Positions 8,312-14,056 of a DNA stretch of 15,467 nucleotides are shown one piece after another (position 1 is the stretch's first letter; each line of letters opens with the position of its first letter). Below the pieces are notes generated by a model. It searched no databases. It was not told the DNA's origin and saw nothing but the letters and a program-made list of their open reading frames with translations. Both the position numbers and the translations under genes were made by a program. Source of the stretch: CAZVAP01 sp964625125 (GTDB lineage Bacteria > Patescibacteriota > Gracilibacteria > Absconditabacterales > Absconditicoccaceae); assembly GCA_964625125.1 (NCBI GenBank), contig CAZVAP010000018.1, positions 1-15,467 on the forward strand. Reading direction: 5' to 3'.

Positions 8312-9061
8312 TTATTTTATAAGTCCAAGCTTTTTAAGGGCATCTTCTGCTGCAGAAGTCTGGGCTTTTTTCTTATTTGGACCGTAACCCTCACCCAAAA
8401 GTTCTTCATTATTATACACTTCAGCTCTATACAAAATAGGATTTCATTTCTCATCTACTTTTTCTTCATAATCTTTATATACAGGAATTTGTTTATATTT
8501 TTTTTGTAAATACTCCTGAAGCATACTTTTAGGACTTTTAATTTTTCAGCTTTTTTGTAATTCTGAAAATTTTGAATAAACATACTTTTCAACAAACTTC
8601 CTTGCTTCTTGTTCTCATAAATCCAAATACAAATAAGCTATTAAAGCTTCTATAAAATCTGACAAAACTGAATCTTTATTTTTTCAATCAGAATTTAATT
8701 CTCCCAATCATAAGAAAATATAATCTCAAGCATTTATTTGTCTTGCTACATCAGCTAAAATTTTTTCATTTACTAAAGCAATTTTATATAAACTCATTAT
8801 ATCCTCACCCATTGGAGGATTTTCATGATACAAAAGGTCTGCAATAATAAAACCTAAGATAGCATCTCACAAAAATTCTAATCTTTCATTAGAAGGTATT
8901 TTTTTATGAACATCGTTGGAAAAACTTTTATGAGTAAATGCTCTTTTTAAAAGTTCAATATTATAATTTTGTCCTAAATCAATACCTAAAGACTTTAGAT
9001 AATTTACTAATCTATCATCAGCTTCCTGGTATTGTTTTAAAAGTAAATCTACTTTTTCCAT
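8312..9061 (-). CDS. rnc: Ribonuclease III
   Basis: The protein has 249 residues with seven UGA codons. It cleaves double-stranded RNA in rRNA processing. The catalytic domain has NERLEFLGDAIL (58-69): Glu59, Glu62 and Asp66 are the conserved acids and Gly65 is UGA. A second acidic cluster, SDFIEAL, supplies Asp135 and Glu138. LGDYIFLGLGE-like turns (about 111-121) also use UGA. A double-stranded-RNA-binding domain starts near residue 176 (PKSMLQEYLQ) and ends with the conserved GPNKKKAQTSAAEDAL. The length and domain order are complete. The gene follows nusB by 20 bases and is followed by a promoter for the next operon. Both product neighbours act in rRNA transcription and maturation. Confidence 0.96.
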
Positions 9062-9081
9062 TTTTACTTCTTATTTTAAAA

Positions 9082-9678
9082 TTATAAAACTTTATCTAAT
9101 AGTGCATGAATTAATCCTATATTTGAATCTGAAGTAAAAGTACTTGCAAGCAAATCTGCTTCTTTAATTAAAACTGCTTTAGGAGTAGAAAAAACTACAC
9201 TTTCTGTTTTCATTAAAAGTAAGATACTTTGAGTTACAGATTCTAATTCAAAAAATTTAAATTTAGGCAAATAATTATCAAAATCCTGTATTAACTCATC
9301 ATAATGGTTAACTAAATAATCCATATTTTTAACAACATAATCATATTCCAACGAATCAATATCTTTCTTTTTTACTATTTCACTTACATAAGTTAAAATA
9401 TCAGAAAATTCATCAGAAGATGGATCAAAGTACTTTAAAAGTTCTTCAGGATTAAGAGGATTTGAAGTAGTTTTAACAAGAAAGTCTCCCAATACTGAAA
9501 AATCATACTTTTTAAACTCTTCTACATTTACCTTATTAAGTCCAGATTTAACAATAGTTTCGACTTTTTCAGCAAAATTAATATACAAATCTTTAAAAAG
9601 AAAATTCCTCAAAAAATTATACATATAAATTAACCTCCATAAAACTTTTCTAGAGTAAATACGGTTATTAAGTCCCAT
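9082..9678 (-). CDS. nusB: Transcription antitermination factor NusB-like protein
   Basis: The protein has 198 residues with no UGA. The C-terminal quarter matches NusB: a helix with ILLLMKTES, then TPKAVLIKEADLLASTFTSD and GLIHALLDKVL, equivalent to the VINEAVELAKRF...FVNGVLDKI end of the family. The N-terminus, YSRKVLWRLIYMYNF, fits the R-x-x-A-LQ-x-LY helix. The middle (about 60-140) is longer and more acidic than in typical NusB (about 140 residues), so there is an insertion or divergence. NusB works with S10/NusE at boxA RNA to let RNA polymerase read rRNA operons. The position between rpmF and rnc supports this. The name is likely but rests mainly on the C-terminal match. Confidence 0.72.
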   Translation of the reverse strand: MGLNNRIYSRKVLWRLIYMYNFLRNFLFKDLYINFAEKVETIVKSGLNKVNVEEFKKYDFSVLGDFLVKTTSNPLNPEELLKYFDPSSDEFSDILTYVSEIVKKKDIDSLEYDYVVKNMDYLVNHYDELIQDFDNYLPKFKFFELESVTQSILLLMKTESVVFSTPKAVLIKEADLLASTFTSDSNIGLIHALLDKVL

Positions 9679-9710
9679 AAAAATTTAACAAAAAAATAAA
9701 TCTACATAAC

Positions 9711-9755
9711 AAAAAAAGAACTTCTTAAGCTTCAATTGGAGTTTCAGAAGTTCTT
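9711..9755 (-). terminator. Intrinsic terminator overlapping the 3' end of rpmF
   Basis: On the minus strand a 10-bp perfect stem AAGAACTTCT/AGAAGTTCTT (9746-9755 with 9716-9725) has a 20-base loop and runs straight into a tract of seven T. The 5' arm encodes L32 residues near the end (ARTSE), and the loop holds the last codons; the TAA stop (9725-9727) spans the loop and the base of the 3' arm. nusB starts only 33 bases beyond the T-tract. Confidence 0.8.
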
Positions 9756-9952
9756 GCTTTAATAGTAATTACTTGTTTTCCTTTATAATATCCACAAGAA
9801 GGACATACGTGATGTTTTCTTTTCAAAGAACCACAATTCTCACAAGTAACCAATACTAATTTCTTTAAAGTTTTTTTAATTTTATTTGTTCTCCAAGTAG
9901 AAGTTCTTTGATGTTTTTTAGCTATAGAAACTTTTTTCTTTGGTACTGCCAT
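9725..9952 (-). CDS. rpmF: 50S ribosomal protein L32
   Basis: The protein has 75 residues with no UGA. It is a clear L32: MAVPKKKVSIAKKHQRTSTW at the start and the zinc ribbon CENCGS...CPSCGYYKGK with four cysteines. L32 binds near the exit region of the large subunit. The start ATG is preceded by an A/T-only leader with no Shine-Dalgarno sequence. It follows tRNA-Trp by 84 bases and precedes nusB by 46. The final codons form one arm of the transcription terminator, so the end of this gene serves two purposes. In many bacteria rpmF and rnc bracket plsX and fab genes; here only nusB lies between them. Confidence 0.97.
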   Translation of the reverse strand: MAVPKKKVSIAKKHQRTSTWRTNKIKKTLKKLVLVTCENCGSLKRKHHVCPSCGYYKGKQVITIKARTSETPIEA

Positions 9953-9976
9953 TATAATAAATTAATTACTAAATAC

Positions 9977-9990
9977 TATCCTGAAGGATA
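9977..9990. promoter_or_regulatory. Small palindrome in the rpmF leader
   Basis: The 14-base sequence tatcctgaaggata is a 6-bp inverted repeat with a 2-base spacer, about 25 bases upstream of the rpmF start. It may be a leader hairpin or operator; it is short enough to arise by chance. Confidence 0.25.
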
Positions 9991-10001
9991 TAGAACAAGG
10001 A

Positions 10002-10029
10002 ACTTTATCCCTTCTTCTTTACCCTTCAA
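10002..10029 (-). promoter_or_regulatory. Possible weak promoter for rpmF
   Basis: On the minus strand TTGAAG (10024-10029), a 16-base spacer and TAAAGT (10002-10007) lie between tRNA-Trp and rpmF. The spacing matches the other candidates, but the -10 box has only four consensus bases. rpmF may instead be co-transcribed with the tRNAs. Confidence 0.3.
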
Positions 10030-10036
10030 CAAAAAA

Positions 10037-10109
10037 CAGGGGCGGAAGGACTCGAACCCTCGACACGTGGCTTTGGAGACCACTGCTCTACCAACTGAGC
10101 TACGCCCCT
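10037..10109 (-). tRNA. tRNA-Trp (anticodon CCA)
   Basis: A 73-base cloverleaf: acceptor arms AGGGGCG/CGCCCCT with discriminator G, D arm GCTC...GAGC, anticodon stem GTGGT/GCCAC, loop CTCCAAA giving anticodon CCA, and T arm GAGGG TTCGAGT CCTTC. The 3' CCA end is not encoded. Anticodon CCA reads only UGG, so this tRNA does not explain UGA decoding, in line with UGA = Gly and not Trp. It lies 9 bases after tRNA-Lys. Confidence 0.95.
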
Positions 10110-10118
10110 AAGTTAATT

Positions 10119-10191
10119 TGGGTCTGCAGGGATTCGAACCCTGGACCACCGGCTTAAGAGGCCGTTGCTCTACCAACTGAGCTACAGACCC
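10119..10191 (-). tRNA. tRNA-Lys (anticodon CUU)
   Basis: A 73-base cloverleaf: acceptor GGGTCTG/CAGACCC with discriminator A, D arm GCTC...GAGC, anticodon loop CTCTTAA giving anticodon CUU (codon AAG), and T arm CAGGG TTCGAAT CCCTG. The 27-43 pair of the anticodon stem is A-G, a mismatch. CCA is not encoded. U36 and A37 make it a standard target for t6A37 modification, and the upstream gene is tsaD, an enzyme of that pathway. Confidence 0.95.
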
Positions 10192-10208
10192 AAAAATTAG
10201 TGCAGGTA

Positions 10209-10236
10209 ATAATAACAATTTGTTTTTATTTTTCAA
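10209..10236 (-). promoter_or_regulatory. Candidate promoter of the tRNA-Lys / tRNA-Trp / rpmF transcript
   Basis: On the minus strand TTGAAA (10231-10236), a 16-base spacer and TATTAT (10209-10214) end about 17 bases before the tRNA-Lys 5' end, an expected distance for a tRNA promoter. It is identical in both hexamers and in spacing to the candidate before the ferredoxin gene. Confidence 0.65.
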
Positions 10237-10240
10237 TAAT

Positions 10241-10261
10241 AAGTAAAAGTTTTTTTTACTT
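10241..10261 (-). terminator. Weak hairpin after tsaD
   Basis: An 8-bp A/T-rich stem AAGTAAAA/TTTTACTT with a 5-base loop starts at the tsaD stop codon. The following minus-strand bases (ATTATTG) are not a good T-tract, so termination here would be weak, and it abuts the tRNA promoter. Confidence 0.35.
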
Positions 10262-11333
10262 AACAATTAATCTTACTTATTAAACCTACAACTCCTATCA
10301 TAGCAGCATTATCTGTTGAATACAAATTTTTAACCGGAGTATAAAAATTTAAAATTCAATATTGCTCCATATTATCCTTAATAAAGCTTTTTAACGACTC
10401 ATTAGCACTTACTCCTCAAACTAAAGCAATATTTTTAATTCAGAAATATTTAGCAGCCTTTAATAATTTTTTTCAAAGAGTTTCTACAACAGCTTGCTGA
10501 AATTCATATGCTATAGCCGATTTAATTTCTTCGGATAAAATTCATTTTTCTTCAAATTCCTTAATTTTATAATTAACTTGAGCTTTTAAACCTGAAAATG
10601 AAAATAAAAACTCATTCTTTTTAAGCCAGATCCTTGGGAATTTTATCCCATAATCTTTAAAATTATAATTTTTAGCTAAATCAAAAATCCACTTTCAACC
10701 TGGATAAGGTCAACCTAACATTTTAGAAACTTTATCAAAAGCTTCTCAAGCAGCATCATCCAAGGTAAATCCTAATTTATATAACTTAAAAGGACCCAAT
10801 TCTCATTTAATTATTTCATCAGACAAAGCATAACTTTCTTTTATTTTAAGCAGATATTGATTTAATTCTTCAGTTTCAAAATCTCCTTTGCTTACCAAAA
10901 AAATCTCATTATGTCCTCCAGAAACTGTTAAAACCAATAAAGGAAATTCTATATCAGTAAATTTTCTTTCACAAAAAATAGAAAAAATATGACCATAAAT
11001 ATGATTTACTGGGACTAACTCTTTATTTAAAAATTTCTCTAAAGTATTAGCTAAGGTTTTTCCTACAAGTAAACTACCAGGAAGTCAAGGGCAACAAGTA
11101 TAGGATATAAAATCAGTTTTTTCTATATTAGATAATCAAATTTCTTCCAATAAATCAATTATTTTTTCTTCATGTAATCTACTTGCTAATTCAGGAACTA
11201 CTCATCAAAATTTAGTATGATTTTTAATTTGAGAATGTAACAAAATTTTTTCAACATTAAAAAAGTTTTCTTCAAAGCTAACTATAGCTAATGATGTATC
11301 ATCACATGAAGTTTCAATTGCAAAGGTTTTCAT
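10260..11333 (-). CDS. tsaD: tRNA N6-adenosine threonylcarbamoyltransferase
   Basis: The protein has 357 residues, a normal length. TsaD transfers threonylcarbamoyl to A37 of tRNAs reading ANN codons, with TsaB and TsaE (not in the window). The ASKHA signature is complete: AIETSCDDTSLAIV (5-18), GGVVPELASRLH (43-54, both glycines UGA), GLPGSLLVG (83-91), metal-binding His111 and His115 in NHIYGH, VSGGHNE, a PYPG block followed by a UGA glycine (YPGGK), and GVSAN near the end. Residue 81 is Cys where the T-x-GPG loop usually has Gly; the codon is TGC, so this is not a recoding issue. It ends STDNAAMIG. The start ATG is 8 bases after the lipoprotein stop. tRNA-Lys, a t6A substrate, lies just downstream. 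Confidence 0.96.
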
Positions 11334-11341
11334 AAAAATTT

Positions 11342-11596
11342 TTATTTAAGTAAATCATCAATAAGCTTTAATGCTTCTTCTGTGTCAGTATCTAAATCTC
11401 AGGAAACACTATTTTTTTTCTGTAAAGAATGATTCAAATTGTTATTTCAAGTTAGAGTTTTATTACCTCAAGTATTCAAATTTTGATTTAAATCAGAAGA
11501 TTTATTAAGACCATTTCAATTAGTATAATTAGTTAATTTATAAGAACATCCACTTAAAAATAAAATACATATCAGCCAAACAACCAATTTTCTCAT
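11342..11596 (-). CDS. Small Asn-rich lipoprotein
   Basis: The protein has 84 residues with four UGA codons. A type II signal peptide is visible: MRK, a hydrophobic core (4-13) and lipobox LSGC with Cys17 as the lipidated residue. The mature part is hydrophilic and low in complexity (repeated Asn, Gly, Ser, Thr, Leu) up to about residue 60, then ends in an acidic amphipathic helix with DTDTEEALKLIDDLLK. The function is not recognisable. The gene is 8 bases before tsaD, so the two share a transcript. The start is ATG (11594-11596); the GGAG next to it is too close for a normal Shine-Dalgarno site. Confidence 0.8.
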
Positions 11597-11603
11597 CTCC
11601 AAT

Positions 11604-11637
11604 ATAAAAAAATAAATCCTTAATAAACTAAGGATTT
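11604..11637 (-). terminator. Intrinsic terminator after the two-gene small-protein operon
   Basis: On the minus strand a 9-bp stem AAATCCTTA/TAAGGATTT (11629-11637 with 11614-11622) has a 6-base loop and is followed by ATTTTTTT. It lies between the stop at 11660 and the lipoprotein start at 11596. Confidence 0.8.
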
Positions 11638-11659
11638 TATTTAAATTTTCAAACTTAAT

Positions 11660-12058
11660 CTAAGCTATTTTTTTAGTTTTAAAAGACCCGTTATTCATTG
11701 GTTTATAAGCTTTATTTGCATATTCTCAAATAATAATCATAGCATCTACCTTACTTTTAGCAGAAATAGATGTATTCTTTTTCAAGAAAAAATCTAAAGC
11801 ATCCTCTATTTTTTTATCATAAGCAAACATTATATACAAAACTTTATCCAATAACTCTGGTATATTCCCTATATAAGCATAATACTTATAATTCTTTTCT
11901 ACAAATTTCTGTAAAAATTCCCTTGCTTGAGTAATATCGTTTGGATTTTCCAATGAATTCAAAGCATTTAATTTTTCTCATTTAGCTATTTCAAATTGTA
12001 CAAAACTTTCAATTTCTTCAGGTTTAGCAGTTATTTTAGAAACATTTATATTTTTCAT
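11660..12058 (-). CDS. Unknown small helical protein, second gene of the 12.3 kb operon
   Basis: The protein has 132 residues with UGA (Gly) at positions 27 and 111. No family is recognised. It looks soluble and all-helical, with Lys/Glu-rich helices, an aromatic stretch KNYKYYAYIG and a basic C-terminus (NNGSFKTKKIA). There is no signal peptide, membrane segment or clear DNA-binding motif. The start ATG (12056-12058) is 27 bases after the stop of the upstream 61-residue gene, and a terminator follows its stop (TAG, 11660-11662). The pair therefore forms a self-contained unit under a promoter with phased repeats. Starting at an internal TTG (11962) would drop the first 32 residues and is an artefact of the UGA at residue 27. 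Confidence 0.7.
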
Positions 12059-12085
12059 TTTTGTTTTTATTTTAACTTTTAAATT

Positions 12086-12271
12086 TTATATTCTAACAGA
12101 AGTTATATAGTTATTTTGAATTTCACGCAATGAGTTGATTAAGTTATCCAACTGTTCATAAACATTTTTTACTTTATATGGATTCATATAATACAAACTA
12201 TAAGCCACTTCATCTACCAAAAAACCTAGTATTTTATTTTCCAGCAATATATCTACAATTTCATTAATCAT
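12086..12271 (-). CDS. Unknown 61-residue protein, first gene of the 12.3 kb operon
   Basis: The protein reads MINEIVDILLENKILGFLVD at its start and appears to form two or three amphipathic helices with Tyr, Asn and Leu/Ile. It has no UGA and just one glycine. An in-frame ATG eight codons upstream (12293-12295) would add MGQANKNK, with its Gly encoded by UGA; either start is possible, and I chose the shorter because the A/T-only leader directly before it resembles other starts here. The family is not recognised. The strong promoter and its phased repeats precede it directly. Size and pairing with a second small gene would suit a regulator or a toxin-antitoxin-like pair, but nothing in the sequence proves this. 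Confidence 0.6.
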   Translation of the reverse strand: MINEIVDILLENKILGFLVDEVAYSLYYMNPYKVKNVYEQLDNLINSLREIQNNYITSVRI

Positions 12272-12302
12272 TTTATTTTTATTTGCTTGTCACATTTGAA
12301 TT

Positions 12303-12330
12303 TGTTAATAACTTGTTAAAAGTATGTTAA
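12303..12330. repeat. Three TTAACA repeats phased at 11 bp over a promoter start site
   Basis: On the minus strand TTAACA occurs three times at exactly 11-bp intervals (12325-12330, 12314-12319, 12303-12308), so all lie on one face of the helix. The first copy overlaps the last base of the -10 box and the array covers the predicted transcript start. This is what tandem sites for a repressor or a self-regulating protein would look like. Confidence 0.6.
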
Positions 12331-12357
12331 TTATAAAATAGAAAATTATTAAGTCAA
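12330..12357 (-). promoter_or_regulatory. Strong promoter of the two-gene small-protein operon
   Basis: On the minus strand TTGACT (12352-12357; five of six consensus bases), a 16-base spacer and a perfect TATAAT (12330-12335) form the best sigma-70-type promoter in the window. It starts 5 bases after the ftsE-like stop codon; the predicted start is near 12323. Confidence 0.7.
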
Positions 12358-12361
12358 TATA

Positions 12362-13024
12362 TTATGATAAATCAACCTCTCTAACTCATTTTTTATTAGA
12401 TTTTATGTAAGAAACCAAGTTCATATCATGAGTAATAAATAACACTGTATTTCCCTGATTATTTAATTCCAGCAATAAATCTACTATTTGTTTGGCTGTT
12501 AAGGGGTCTAAGTTTCAAGTAGGCTCATCAGCTATGATAAATTGAGGATTTGAAACTAATGCCCTTGCAATTGCAACTCTTTGTTTTTCTCATCAACTTA
12601 AATATGGAATTTTTATATCTTTTTTATCATATAATCACACTTTATATAAAACATTTTTTACTTTTTCCTCAATTTTATCTGGCTTTTCTCATTTCATTTC
12701 AAGTATATATGCAATATTTTCATAAACAGTTTTCCAATCAATAAGCTTAAAATCCTGAAAAATTACTCAAATATTTCTTCTATATTTTTGAACTTCTGCA
12801 TCAGAAAACCTACTAATATCCTCTTTCTTAAAAAAAATACTTTTCCTTGGTGGCTTAAGTTGTCTAATTAAAAACTTCACTAAAGTAGTCTTTCAACTAC
12901 CTGACCTTCACAATAAAATTAAAAAATCATTTTCATACAATTTAAAAGAAAATTTATTAAATAAAAATTTATAATCTCCAGGATATCACCAAGTTAAATT
13001 TTCAATTTCTACCAAAGGAAGCAT
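12362..13024 (-). CDS. ftsE: FtsE-like ABC transporter ATPase
   Basis: The protein has 220 residues, the usual FtsE length. Motifs are Walker A GRSGSGKT (39-46), the FtsE-like segment YRRNIGVIFQDFKLI (81-95) containing the Q-loop, signature LSGGEKQR (142-149), Walker B IIADEPTG (163-170) and ITHD (197-200). About ten glycines are UGA, including two in Walker A and both of the signature, against three GGN. FtsE with FtsX transmits a cytoplasmic ATP signal to cell-wall hydrolases at division. No ftsX or other permease is beside it, so the partner is elsewhere or this is another FtsE/LolD/MacB-type ATPase. The start ATG (13022-13024) follows the HAD terminator by about 80 bases; no confident promoter is visible in that gap. 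Confidence 0.85.
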
Positions 13025-13103
13025 TAGATAAAGTTTATGTTTTAAAGCTAACCATATTTTAAATATTTTCTCAAATCAAAAAAATAAACATATTTACATT
13101 TAC

Positions 13104-13129
13104 AAAAAAAGACTAACCTTATGTTAGTC
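13104..13129 (-). terminator. Intrinsic terminator overlapping the HAD gene stop codon
   Basis: On the minus strand a 7-bp stem GACTAAC/GTTAGTC (13123-13129 with 13111-13117) has a 5-base loop and is followed by TTTTTTT. The TAA stop codon of the HAD gene (13124-13126) lies inside the first arm. Confidence 0.85.
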
Positions 13130-14056
13130 CATTAAATTTATATTATTTAAGTCATATTCAAACACAACATCCTTTCTTTCTGTAATAAAATGATAATTTA
13201 TATCCTCTTTTTTATTTTTATTATGAGAAACAATTACCTCATACACTGGATTTATAAAATAAAAGTGTCTTCCTGATGGTAAATGATTTGAAATTCAGTA
13301 ATCTCCTGTAGTATCTCCCATACCTCAAACAATATCTTCAAAAATTCACTTATCTTTTAAAATCTTAATAAAATTGTATTTCTGATCTTTAGAGTATAAA
13401 TTATACACATATTTTTGCTCTAAATTAGCATATGCACAAAAACCAAATATTTTTCCTCAACTTCAATTTCAAAATAAATCAGCTACATATTTTTTAAGTA
13501 AGTCCAAATATATATCAAATACAAAATTTGAACTTCAGGAAATAAACAAAAAATAGTATCATTTATCTAAAATTTCTTTCATTTTATTTATAGAGAACTT
13601 AAAGGGATTAACCTTTTGATGCCTATAAAAATAATCTTTTAAATATCATAAAAAATCAGACCAATCTACTTGATAGTGATGTTTATAAATAAGAAATAAC
13701 CCAGCATTTAAATATTCTGAATAATCAATTTGTCTATTATAAGCTAATTTTTCTAAATCTTTAAATAATTTAAAATCATCTAAAAACTCTTTGTATTTTT
13801 CAACATCAATTTTCTCTATATCCAAAGTTCTTAAATATTTTGCAAACACAGTAAAAGCCTCTTTAATCAAAGTACCTCTAAAAAAAGTTCAATCTAAATC
13901 CGATAAAAAATACTTCCCTTTTGGTAATTGAGCTAATCTATCAGTATAAAATTTTTCATTAAAATAATCATTTCTAATTTTTATTCCTAAAGTTTCCAAT
14001 ATATCAAATTTTCATTCAGTATTTTTATAAATTTCTAAAGCTTCTTTAAGCAACAT
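13124..14056 (-). CDS. HAD superfamily hydrolase, subfamily IB-like phosphatase
   Basis: The protein has 310 residues with numerous UGA codons. Catalytic motifs are in order: motif I SDLDGTFFRG (52-61) with nucleophile Asp53 and acid/base Asp55 (Gly56 is UGA), motif II FISGSS (171-176, Ser173), a Lys-containing segment SKDQK (222-226), and motif IV GMGDTTGDY (245-253) with Asp248 and Asp252. The helical cap between motifs I and II and the DGT-FF start fit the phosphoserine-phosphatase-like IB group. About 48 residues precede motif I and about 50 follow motif IV, longer than minimal SerB. The substrate is unknown. The start overlaps the end of the MBL gene by 11 bases, implying translational coupling. 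Confidence 0.85.

Noticed and set aside
9908..10111. Plus-strand open frame of 67 codons
   Set aside because: It runs antisense through tRNA-Trp and the start of rpmF; the apparent protein is a translation of tRNA sequence.
12550..12744. Plus-strand open frame of 64 codons
   Set aside because: It is antisense to the FtsE-like ATPase motifs.
12362..13123. A permease gene (ftsX) next to the ATPase
   Set aside because: Flanking sequence holds a terminator on one side and a promoter plus a 61-residue non-membrane protein on the other.
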